64,000 bases of DNA from the NCBI GenBank assembly GCA_963737075.1, contig CAVTRI010000001.1, positions 2,523,797 to 2,587,796 of the forward strand, read 5' to 3'. The notes under the pieces were generated by a model. That model was given only the letters and a program-made list of their open reading frames with translations. It had not been told where the DNA came from and did no database searches. Shown here piece by piece: positions 18,837-27,111 of this stretch (the first letter of the stretch is position 1; each line of letters begins with the position of its first letter). Made by a program: the position numbers and the translations under genes. This DNA comes from CAVTRI01 sp963737075 (GTDB lineage: Bacteria > Actinomycetota > Acidimicrobiia > Acidimicrobiales > Palsa-688).

Positions 18837-19691
18837 ATGGGCATGATGGACCTGATACGGCGTCGATGGAAGTACTTCACGGCCAAGCAGTCCAGCCGGT
18901 TCGAGGAGGCGGCGGACCCGAAGATCCAACTCGAACAAGCCATCACTGAGTCGCAAGACCAGCATCGCCGGCTGATCGAGCAGGCGGCCAACGTCGTCGC
19001 CAACCAGAAACAGACCGAGATGCAGCTCGCTCGGGCCATGGAGCAGCTGGAGAAGGTCAACACGTCTACCCGGCAGGCGTTGCGGATGGCGCAGGAGGCC
19101 GGCGCGCGGGGCGACACTCAGAAGGCGGCGGAGTACAACCAGACGGCGGAGGCGTTCGCCAACCGGCTCATCGCCACCGAAAACCAGGTGAACGACCTCA
19201 AGCAGATGAGCCTGCAGACGGCATCCGCCGCCCAGCAGGCCCGAGCAGCGGTGCAGCAAAATTCAACCGCCCTGCAGCAGAAACTGGCCGAACGCCAGAA
19301 GCTCCTGTCCCAGCTCGATCAGGCGAAGATGCAGGAGCAGCTGAACAAGGCGATGAGCACCCTGTCGCAAACCGTCGACCAGGACGTGCCCACCCTGGAT
19401 CAGGTGCGGACCAAGATCGAAGCTCGTTACGCAAAGGCGATCGGCACCTCCGAGCTCGGCGGGCAGACGGTCGAGGCTCGCATCCTCGAGGTGCAGCAGG
19501 CCGCGATGGGCATCGAAGCTAAATCCCGCCTGGACGCCATGCGAGCCGAGATGGGCCTGCCTTCCGGCGAGGGTTCGGCGGCGTTGGGCACCGGCGAGCC
19601 GGCCCCGGCCGGGGCGATCGGGCAAGGCGGCGTCGCTGCCGAGTCGACGTCGTCGGCCCAGCCGGCACCCGCGGAGGAACGCTCGGAATAG
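18837..19691 (+). CDS. PspA/IM30-family protein
   Basis: 284 residues from ATG 18837. It opens with GMMDLIRRRWKYFTAKQSSRFEEAADPKIQLEQAI, matching the PspA/Vipp1 start, and continues as long coiled-coil helices rich in Gln, Ala and Glu to about residue 225. A disordered Gly/Ala/Pro/Ser tail follows. The family forms membrane-associated oligomers that protect the inner membrane under stress. No pspBC or regulatory partner is nearby. It is flanked by proA (divergent) and gnd (convergent, 16 bp). Confidence 0.88.
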   Translation: MGMMDLIRRRWKYFTAKQSSRFEEAADPKIQLEQAITESQDQHRRLIEQAANVVANQKQTEMQLARAMEQLEKVNTSTRQALRMAQEAGARGDTQKAAEYNQTAEAFANRLIATENQVNDLKQMSLQTASAAQQARAAVQQNSTALQQKLAERQKLLSQLDQAKMQEQLNKAMSTLSQTVDQDVPTLDQVRTKIEARYAKAIGTSELGGQTVEARILEVQQAAMGIEAKSRLDAMRAEMGLPSGEGSAALGTGEPAPAGAIGQGGVAAESTSSAQPAPAEERSE

Positions 19692-19707
19692 CCCCGCGTT
19701 GTGCGGG

Positions 19708-20730
<1,023 letters not shown>

Positions 20731-20746
20731 TTGGCGATGGTACGTC

Positions 20747-21838
20747 TTAGGGGAGCAGCACGAGATCGTCGCGGTGGATGACCTCCCGCGGCACCTCCGG
20801 CGGGAGGTCGGCGCTGCGCCGGCCGGCCAGCTCCTTCAGACGGACGGCCGGGTGGCGGACGAGCCCCTTGGCGAAGACCTGCCCGTCAGGTCCGGCCACT
20901 TCCACCGCGTCTTCGGCGTCGAATGTGCCGTGAACGCCGACCACCCCCGCTGCCAGCAGGGAGACCCCCCGTTCGAGCAGCGCCCGCCGGGCGCCGTCGT
21001 CGACGACCACGGTCCCCGAAGACGCGACGGCGAAGCCGATCCACAGCTTGCGGGCCGGGAGCCGCTGCGGCCGGGCCAGGACCACCGTGCCGACGCCGGC
21101 GTCGCCGTAACGCGCCGACGCCAGCACGCCAGGGCGGTCGGCAGCGGCGATCACCGTGCGCACGCCCGACCAAGCCGCCATCTTCGCCGCCGCCAGCTTC
21201 GACGCCATCCCTCCGCTGCCGCGCGCGGTGCCGGCGCCGCCGGCGAGCGCTTCGAGTTCGTGGTCGACCTCGACGATCTCCTCGATCAACGACGCGTGCC
21301 GGTCCACCCGGGGGTCGGCCGTGAGCAACCCCGGTGCGTCGGTCAACAGCACCAGCAAATCCGCCGCCAACAGGTGGGCGACGAGGGCGGCCAACCGGTC
21401 ATTGTCGCCGAAACGAATCTCGTCATCCGCGACGGCGTCGTTTTCGTTGACGACCGGGACGACGCCGAGTTCCAGCAGGACTTCCAGCGTCTGGCGGGCA
21501 TGGAGGTACTGGCTGCGATGGACGAAATCGAGCGGGGCCAAGAGCACCTGGCCCGCGGTCAAACCGTGCTCCGCCAGGGACCGCGTGTAGTAACCGACGA
21601 GGTGGCTCTGGCCGACCGCGGAGATCGCCTGCAGGATGGCCGGGTCCGTCGGGCGGCGCTCCGCCATGCCCAGGACCGGCAAACCCGCGGCGATGGCGCC
21701 ACTGGTGACCAGCACGACCCGGTCGCCCTTTCCCCTCAAATCGGAGACCTCTTCGCAGAGCTTTCCGATCGATGCCGCGAGAATGTGGCCCCGGCCGTCG
21801 GTCAGCGACGACGTGCCGATCTTGACGACGAGCAGCAT
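20747..21838 (-). CDS. proB: Glutamate 5-kinase with PUA domain
   Basis: 363 residues. The amino-acid-kinase fold is present (VVKIGTSSLTD, VTSGAIAAGL, VVNENDAVADDEIRFGDNDRLAALVA, GTGG-like loop in GGMASKLAAAKMA). A C-terminal PUA domain follows from about residue 270 (GTVVVDDGARRALLERGVSLL). It phosphorylates glutamate in the first step of proline synthesis. Starts 6 bp after the obgE stop, continuing the rplU-rpmA-obgE-proB run. Confidence 0.95.
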   Translation of the reverse strand: MLLVVKIGTSSLTDGRGHILAASIGKLCEEVSDLRGKGDRVVLVTSGAIAAGLPVLGMAERRPTDPAILQAISAVGQSHLVGYYTRSLAEHGLTAGQVLLAPLDFVHRSQYLHARQTLEVLLELGVVPVVNENDAVADDEIRFGDNDRLAALVAHLLAADLLVLLTDAPGLLTADPRVDRHASLIEEIVEVDHELEALAGGAGTARGSGGMASKLAAAKMAAWSGVRTVIAAADRPGVLASARYGDAGVGTVVLARPQRLPARKLWIGFAVASSGTVVVDDGARRALLERGVSLLAAGVVGVHGTFDAEDAVEVAGPDGQVFAKGLVRHPAVRLKELAGRRSADLPPEVPREVIHRDDLVLLP

Positions 21839-21844
21839 CGTCGC

Positions 21845-23068
21845 TCAGTCTGGCGTGAACTCGAACTCGAACCCGGCGATGCGCACCCGGTCTCCCTCTC
21901 GGGCGCCGGCGCGGGCCAAGGCGCGGTCGACGCCAAGCCCCCTCAGCCGGCCCTGGGCGTACGCCAACGCCTCGGCGTCGGTCAGATCTGACAGGGCCAC
22001 CGCCCGCTCCGCGGGCCGGCCCAGTACGACCCACGACCCGTCCGGGGCGCGTTCGACGGCGACCCCCGCGGGCTCCGGCCGGTGCACCACGAAGGTCGGA
22101 CGGCGGCGCTGCGCTTTTCTGGCGGCGTCGACGAGCTCGGCCAGATGCCCGAGGAGGTTTCTGATCCCGGCGCCGGTCACCGCCGAGATGCTTTCCTCCG
22201 GGGGGTCCGCGACCAGGTCACGCTTGGACCCGACGACCACATGGGGGCGCTCCAGCAACTCGGGTCGGTACCGGCGCAGCTCGTCGAGGAGCACCCTCTG
22301 CTGGTCCTCTGGCGCCCGCCCGTCGTCTGGCGCCAGGTCGAGGAGGATGCAGAGGACGCGAGCGCGTTCGATGTGGCGGAGGAACCGGTGACCGAGGCCG
22401 CGGCCCTCGCTGGCCCCTTCGATCAGCCCTGGAATGTCGGCCATCACAAACTCGTGCTCGTCGAAGCGCACCACGCCCAGATGCGGTTCGAGCGTCGTGA
22501 AGGGATAGTTGGCGATCTTGGGCTTGGCGGCCGAAACCCGCGAGATCAGCGTGCTCTTGCCGGCGTTCGGGAAACCGACCAGGGCGACGTCGGCCATGAG
22601 CTTCAGCTCCAGGTCATACCAGCGTTCCTCGCCGACCTCGCCCTGCTCCGCGAACGCTGGGGCCCGGCGGCGGTTGGACAGGAACCTGGCGTTGCCGCGT
22701 CCTCCTTGCCCGCCCCGCGCCGCCAACCAGCGGTCACCCTCTCCGGTCAGGTCGGCCACCACCGTCCCGTCGAGGTCGCGTACGACCGTTCCCTCGGGGA
22801 CCGCGACCTCGATGGTCGTTCCCGCTTTGCCGTGACGCCCCTTCCCCATCCCGTGGGTCCCGTCGGTCGCCCGGCGGTGGGGGTGGTCGCGAAAACCAAA
22901 CAGCGACGCCACGTTGCGGTCGGCGACCAGCCAGACCTCGCCGCCATCACCGCCGTCACCGCCGTCAGGCCCGCCGCGCGAGACGTGCGCCTCCCGGCGG
23001 AACGACACCGCGCCCGCGCCGCCGTCGCCGGCCTTGACGTGGATCTGGGCTTCGTCGACGAACGACAC
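21845..23068 (-). CDS. obgE: Obg-family GTPase CgtA/ObgE
   Basis: 407 residues. The glycine-rich Obg fold occupies about 1-157 (GGDGGDGGEVWLVADRNV). The G domain has GFPNAGKST (P-loop), DIPGLIEGASEGRGLGHRFLRHIERARVL and GSKRD (the NKxD equivalent with the Asn changed to Gly-Ser). A C-terminal OCT-like domain follows from about 325. Acts in late 50S ribosome assembly and stress signalling. It follows rplU and rpmA as in most bacteria. Confidence 0.95.
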   Translation of the reverse strand: MSFVDEAQIHVKAGDGGAGAVSFRREAHVSRGGPDGGDGGDGGEVWLVADRNVASLFGFRDHPHRRATDGTHGMGKGRHGKAGTTIEVAVPEGTVVRDLDGTVVADLTGEGDRWLAARGGQGGRGNARFLSNRRRAPAFAEQGEVGEERWYDLELKLMADVALVGFPNAGKSTLISRVSAAKPKIANYPFTTLEPHLGVVRFDEHEFVMADIPGLIEGASEGRGLGHRFLRHIERARVLCILLDLAPDDGRAPEDQQRVLLDELRRYRPELLERPHVVVGSKRDLVADPPEESISAVTGAGIRNLLGHLAELVDAARKAQRRRPTFVVHRPEPAGVAVERAPDGSWVVLGRPAERAVALSDLTDAEALAYAQGRLRGLGVDRALARAGAREGDRVRIAGFEFEFTPD

Positions 23069-23094
23069 GTCGTCGGCCCTTTCGGGCCGGTCTC

Positions 23095-23349
23095 TCAGCT
23101 CTCGGTCAGCACGTCGACCAGCCGCCGGCCCTTGCGGTGGCCGAACTTCACCTTGCCCTCGGCGAGCGCGAACAGGGTGTCGTCGCCGCCCCGGCCGACG
23201 TTGTCGCCAGGATGGAAGTGCGTGCCCCGCTGGCGGACGATGATCGTCCCCGCCGGCACCGTGGTGCCGTCGAAGACCTTGACACCGAGCCGTTTCGCCG
23301 CCGAGTCGCGGCCGTTGCGGGTGGACCCGCCACCTTTGGTCTTGGACAT
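23095..23349 (-). CDS. rpmA: Ribosomal protein bL27
   Basis: 84 residues: SKTKGGGSTRNGRDSAAKRLGVK, GTIIVRQRGTHFHPG and a basic C-terminus are diagnostic of L27, whose N-terminal tail reaches the peptidyl-transferase centre. Three bases separate it from rplU, so the two are cotranscribed. Confidence 0.97.
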   Translation of the reverse strand: MSKTKGGGSTRNGRDSAAKRLGVKVFDGTTVPAGTIIVRQRGTHFHPGDNVGRGGDDTLFALAEGKVKFGHRKGRRLVDVLTES

Positions 23350-23352
23350 GGG

Positions 23353-23754
23353 TTACGCCTCCGCGGCCGTCGGTTCGCCGACAGCGCCTTCGCCGTCGCG
23401 TCGGCCTTCGCCTTCGCGTCTGCCTTCACTGTCGCCCTCGCTCGTGCGGGTGGCGATGCCAGTGATCTCGATCGTCGTGTAGCCCTGGCGGTGACCCCAC
23501 CGGCGGCGGGCCCTGCTCTTGGGCTTGTAGGTGAAGCCCCGGATCTTCGGACCTTTCGCCTCGCCGACGACCCGGGCTGAGACCCGGGCGCCGGACAGCT
23601 CGCCCCGTCGGGCCAGGACCGTATCACCGTCGACGAGCAGGATCGGTTCGAACTGCACCTCCTCGCCGGCCGCGGCCGCGAGGCGCTCGACGGTGAGGGT
23701 TTGGCCCTCCTCGACGCGCTCCTGCTTGCCGCCGGTCTTGATCACCGCATACAC
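23353..23754 (-). CDS. rplU: Ribosomal protein bL21
   Basis: 133 residues from a GTG. The L21 core (YAVIKTGGKQERVEEGQTLTVERL, KIRGFTYKPKSRARRRWGHRQGYT) fills the first 100 residues. A charged, low-complexity tail rich in Glu, Gly and Arg follows and is longer than the usual L21 C-terminus. No Shine-Dalgarno sequence precedes the GTG. Instead a -10 box TATACT lies nine bases upstream, which suggests a leaderless message. Confidence 0.96.
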   Translation of the reverse strand: MYAVIKTGGKQERVEEGQTLTVERLAAAAGEEVQFEPILLVDGDTVLARRGELSGARVSARVVGEAKGPKIRGFTYKPKSRARRRWGHRQGYTTIEITGIATRTSEGDSEGRREGEGRRDGEGAVGEPTAAEA

Positions 23755-23763
23755 AGGCCGAGC

Positions 23764-23769
23764 AGTATA
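23764..23769 (-). promoter_or_regulatory. -10 element for a leaderless rplU transcript
   Basis: TATACT on the minus strand, then nine bases, then the GTG of rplU. A start 7-10 bases after the box would put the 5' end within three bases of the GTG. No good -35 box is seen at 17 bases. Leaderless messages are common in actinobacteria. Confidence 0.4.
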
Positions 23770-23839
23770 TCGGGCGTTACGGTGGCGGCTTCGGCGGGTC
23801 CTCGGCCGGGGCCGCGGCTGGCTCGTTCGCGAGCTTGCT

Positions 23840-24000
23840 TGTGGCGCGTGTGGTTTGCGGCTGCGGTCTGTGGTTTGGGTGTGCGTGTGGTTTGGGTGTG
23901 CGTCTGGTTTGCGGCTGGCGTGGTTGCGGGCTGGCGTGTGGTTGCGGGCTGGCGTGTGGTTTGCGGCTGCGGTCTGTGGTTTGGGTGTGCGTCCGGTTTG
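23840..24000. repeat. Imperfect GTGGTTTG-rich repeat block in the rplU-rng gap
   Basis: The 389-bp gap 23755-24143 holds no convincing gene. Within it, a segment beginning GTGGTTTGCGGCTGCGGTCT occurs near 23850 and again near 23957. Between them are shorter units GTGGTTTGGGTGTGCGT and two copies of GTGGTTGCGGGCTGGCGT. Base use (T/G-rich on the plus strand) differs sharply from neighbouring genes. The minus strand is open here but encodes only His/Pro/Gln/Thr/Arg repeats and is not called a gene. Confidence 0.65.
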
Positions 24001-24143
24001 CCGCCGAAGGAGGCGAACTTTGACGAGTAGTTGGCCGGACCGGCCGAACTTCTACGAGAAATCGCGCGTATGCGCGCGACTTGTCGTCGGACTTCAGCCA
24101 ACGCGGCAAACAACTCGCAAAACTTCGGCCACGACCGATCTGG

Positions 24144-26297
24144 TCAGCCCAGCAGCGACTCGTCGAAGATGAGGCCGCGGCCACCGCAGGTGGGGCAGGT
24201 CTGGGAGAAGGACTCGACCAGCCCCTCGGAGATGCGCTTCCGCGTCATCTCCACCAGGCCGAGCTCGGAGATGTCATACACCTGCGTACGCGTCTTGTCA
24301 CGGGCGAGGGCGTCGCGAAACGTCTTGATGACATCCGCCCGGTTGGCCGCGATCTCCATATCGATGAAGTCGATGACAATGATCCCGCCGATGTCACGGA
24401 GCCGCAGCTGGCGGGCGATCTCGTCCGCAGCTTCCAGGTTGTTGCGGAAGACGGTCTCCTCCAGGTTGGACGTGCCGACGTTCTTGCCGGTGTTGACATC
24501 GATGACGGTGAGCGCCTCGGTGCGGTCGATGATGAGCGACCCTCCCGACGGGAGCCACACCTTGCGGTCCAGCGCCTTGTGGATCTGCTCGTGGACGTGG
24601 TAGCGCTCGAACACCGGTAGCGGGTCGCCGGTGTCTCCGGCGAATTCCACCCGGTCGGCCAGCTCGGCGGTGATGCTGGCCACGTAATCACGCACCTCTT
24701 CGTACAGTGCCCGGTCGTCGATTACCACGCCGCGGTAGTCGCGGTTGAACTCTTCTCTGATGACCCGCACCGCCATGCTGGGCTCTCGGTAGAGCAAGGC
24801 CGGAGCGCGTGCGCTGCGGGCCAGGGCGTCGATGCGCTCCCACTGGCGCAGGAGCCGTTCGACGTCGCGTCGGAGCTCGTCCGGAGTCGACCCTTCCGCA
24901 GCGGTGCGCACGATCAGTCCGTGCCCGGGGGGCCGCACGTCGTCGAGGATCCGGCGCAGCCGCCTCCGCTCCTCATCGGGAAGTCGCTTGGAGATGCCGT
25001 AGGTGTCGCTGTTGGGGATGAGCACCACGAAGCGTCCGGGGAGCGATACCTCCTGGGTGAGGCGGGCCCCCTTGGTGCCTATCGGGTTCTTGGTCACCTG
25101 GCACAAGATGGTCTGCCCGCCCTTCAGCAGCTGCTCGATTCGAGCGTCGCCTGCAGGACCGGGCAGACGGCCCCGGGTTGGCCGGGCGGCATCGTCGGAC
25201 GGCACATCGACGTCATCTGTGTCGTAGCGGACGTCGCCTCGGTACAGCACGGCGTTCTTGGGGGTTCCGATGTCAACGAACGCGGCCTCCATCCCGGGCA
25301 GCACGTTTTGCACCCGCCCCAGATAGACGTTGCCGTCGATTTGCGTCGCGTCGTCGGCCGGTCGCGACACGTAGTGCTCGATCAGGGCCCGCCCCTCGAG
25401 GACCGCGATCTGGGTGGCGTTGGGAAGGACCTGGACCACCATGAGATACCGACCGACCGGCCGGCCCTTGCGTTCGCGGCCTCGGCGCCTCTCCAGGGTG
25501 TCATCGTCCACGTCCGGCGGCTCGTCCACCAGCACCGCCTCCACTGGAGTGGCGACCGGCGGTGCGGGCTGGGTGCCGGGCCGGCCGGCGACGGTCGCGG
25601 CGCCGCGGCCGCGGCCGCTACGGCGGCGCCGGCGGCCGGCGGCGTCGGCTTCACGGTCGTCAGGGCCGTTCGTGGCGGTTGGAGGCAGGGGACGACCATC
25701 GGTCGTAGCCGGCGCCGCCGGCCGGCCCGGGGTCGGGCGGGGCGAAGGGGCCGGACGGGTATCGCCAATCTTCGGTCTCGGAGGCGACAGGGTCTCTCCG
25801 GGACCGCCGCCCGCCACGCCGGAAGACCCGGAAACGGGCTCTCCGCCGCCCGCCACGCCGGAAGACCCGGAAACGGGCTCTCCGGGACCGCCGCCCGCCA
25901 CGCCGGAAGACCCGAAAACGGGCTCTCTGGGACCGCCACCCGCCACGCCGGAAGAAGCCCCGGCCATGCCCGCGGCGCCCGCCGCCGGCGCATCACCCCG
26001 CTCCCGTCCAGAAGCCGCAGTCACCTCCGCGACCGGCGGGGCAGGCGGACGATCCGGGCTATCGAGTGCCGGTGAACCTTCCGCGGCCGGTGCGGAGGGT
26101 CGCTTGCGCCTGCGGCCGCCACGCGACCCTCGGCGGCGCCGGCGTCCCTCGCTGGAGCCGGCTTCGTCGGTTGGGTCAGTCTCGGTAGGCGCAGCCCCGG
26201 GTTGGGTGGCCGCGGTCGCGGCCGGCGGGTCTGCCGGAGGGGCAGGTTGGGGGGTCAGGTCGGCCCGCTCCGGGCGGGCCGGCACAGCATCGGTCAT
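24144..26297 (-). CDS. rng: Rne/Rng-family ribonuclease (RNase E/G)
   Basis: 717 residues. The first 270 or so are low-complexity Ala/Pro/Gly/Arg sequence with a tandem repeat. An S1 domain (YLGRVQNVLPGMEAAFVDIG) follows at about 325-345. The catalytic DNase-I-like region has VIDVNTGKNVG and the second Asp in IVIDFIDM. The zinc-link CPTCGGRG lies near the C-terminus. The protein ends just after the zinc-link, so the disordered scaffold region lies N-terminal, as in many actinobacterial enzymes. Processes mRNA, rRNA and tRNA. RBS GAAGGGA precedes ATG 26297. Confidence 0.93.
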   Translation of the reverse strand: MTDAVPARPERADLTPQPAPPADPPAATAATQPGAAPTETDPTDEAGSSEGRRRRRGSRGGRRRKRPSAPAAEGSPALDSPDRPPAPPVAEVTAASGRERGDAPAAGAAGMAGASSGVAGGGPREPVFGSSGVAGGGPGEPVSGSSGVAGGGEPVSGSSGVAGGGPGETLSPPRPKIGDTRPAPSPRPTPGRPAAPATTDGRPLPPTATNGPDDREADAAGRRRRRSGRGRGAATVAGRPGTQPAPPVATPVEAVLVDEPPDVDDDTLERRRGRERKGRPVGRYLMVVQVLPNATQIAVLEGRALIEHYVSRPADDATQIDGNVYLGRVQNVLPGMEAAFVDIGTPKNAVLYRGDVRYDTDDVDVPSDDAARPTRGRLPGPAGDARIEQLLKGGQTILCQVTKNPIGTKGARLTQEVSLPGRFVVLIPNSDTYGISKRLPDEERRRLRRILDDVRPPGHGLIVRTAAEGSTPDELRRDVERLLRQWERIDALARSARAPALLYREPSMAVRVIREEFNRDYRGVVIDDRALYEEVRDYVASITAELADRVEFAGDTGDPLPVFERYHVHEQIHKALDRKVWLPSGGSLIIDRTEALTVIDVNTGKNVGTSNLEETVFRNNLEAADEIARQLRLRDIGGIIVIDFIDMEIAANRADVIKTFRDALARDKTRTQVYDISELGLVEMTRKRISEGLVESFSQTCPTCGGRGLIFDESLLG
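25798..25955. repeat. In-frame tandem repeat inside the RNase E/G N-terminus
   Basis: Three units of 45, 39 and 45 bp plus a partial fourth (starts near 25798, 25843, 25882, 25927) with shared core CCCGCCACGCCGGAAGACCC. Unit lengths are multiples of three and encode repeats of SSGVAGGGPGEPVSG type, so copy-number change keeps the frame. Confidence 0.85.
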
Positions 26298-26315
26298 TGG
26301 TGATTCGGTCCCTTC

Positions 26316-27111
26316 TCACGACGCACGCTCTAGGGCGTGCGGTGCGCTCGTCGCGCCGGAAGGGCCGTCCGCCGGGAGCGGCTCCTGCCGGGCGCCGTGG
26401 CGCCACATCCATTGCTTCAACCGTCGCACATCTCGCTCCTCGAGGCCGAGTGCGTCTCGCCCGCCGACGACATCCAACGCTGTCAGCACGTCGGCTGGCC
26501 GCAACGCGCGCGGCTTGGTCGCCAGAATCCGCCTGCACCCAGACGAGATCCGGTAAGTCAACCAGGCCGGGCGGAGCGACCACCAGTCGGAGATCGAGGA
26601 TGGCCGGCCGCACGTCCTCCGTGACCGGCTGCCCCTTGCGAGACCGGGTCACCACCGCCTCCGGGCTTTGCATCAAGGCGACCACCCGCTCGTCGAGGGC
26701 CTGGGAACGACGCGGGGCCGCCGGGGAACGACCGGAAGGCCCCAGAGCCGCTGCCCACCGCCAGGTGCAGGCGAACACATCCTCCTGCAGCGAAGGTGTC
26801 CGCGGCTCGATCCAGTCGGCGGCGGTGACGTCGACTCCGGTCGGCAGCGCGGGTGACAGGCGCGACGGCAAGGTTCGGACGTCGAGGCCCCCGTCGGTGG
26901 TCTCGAAGTCCAGGTACTCGGCCACGGATTCGCAGCCGGTAGGGAGAGCCAGCCCGAAGCTGACCTTGGGACGGGGCGAAAAGCCCGCGGTGTACGCGAG
27001 CGGAAGCTCCACCCGGCGGAACGCCCGCTCCCACATGCGGGCGACGTCCCGATGACTTGTCCAGCGGATCTTGCCCAGCTTCGTGAACCGCACCCGGACC
27101 CGCGAGCTCAC
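26316..27111 (-). pseudogene. TIGR03936-family protein linked to a radical SAM enzyme, single frameshift
   Basis: Start GTG 27111 overlaps the stop of the radical-SAM gene (GTGA). The N-terminal half is typical of DUF2344/TIGR03936: VRVRFTKLGKIRWTSHRDVARM, SFGLALPTGCESVAEYLDF. The frame breaks at 26525-26529. Reading GAATC (plus strand) as GATC joins the halves and gives ADLATKPRALRPADV, the expected family motif, in a 264-residue protein. In many bacteria this protein is fused to or encoded beside the B12-binding radical-SAM protein. Its exact role is unknown. The break has the same signature as two in the subtilase gene, so error is suspected. Confidence 0.85.

Noticed and set aside
23777..24184. 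Minus-strand frame of 135 codons rich in His, Pro, Gln and Thr
   Set aside because: It is generated by the DNA repeat block, has no ribosome site and overlaps the end of rng. Not supported as a gene.
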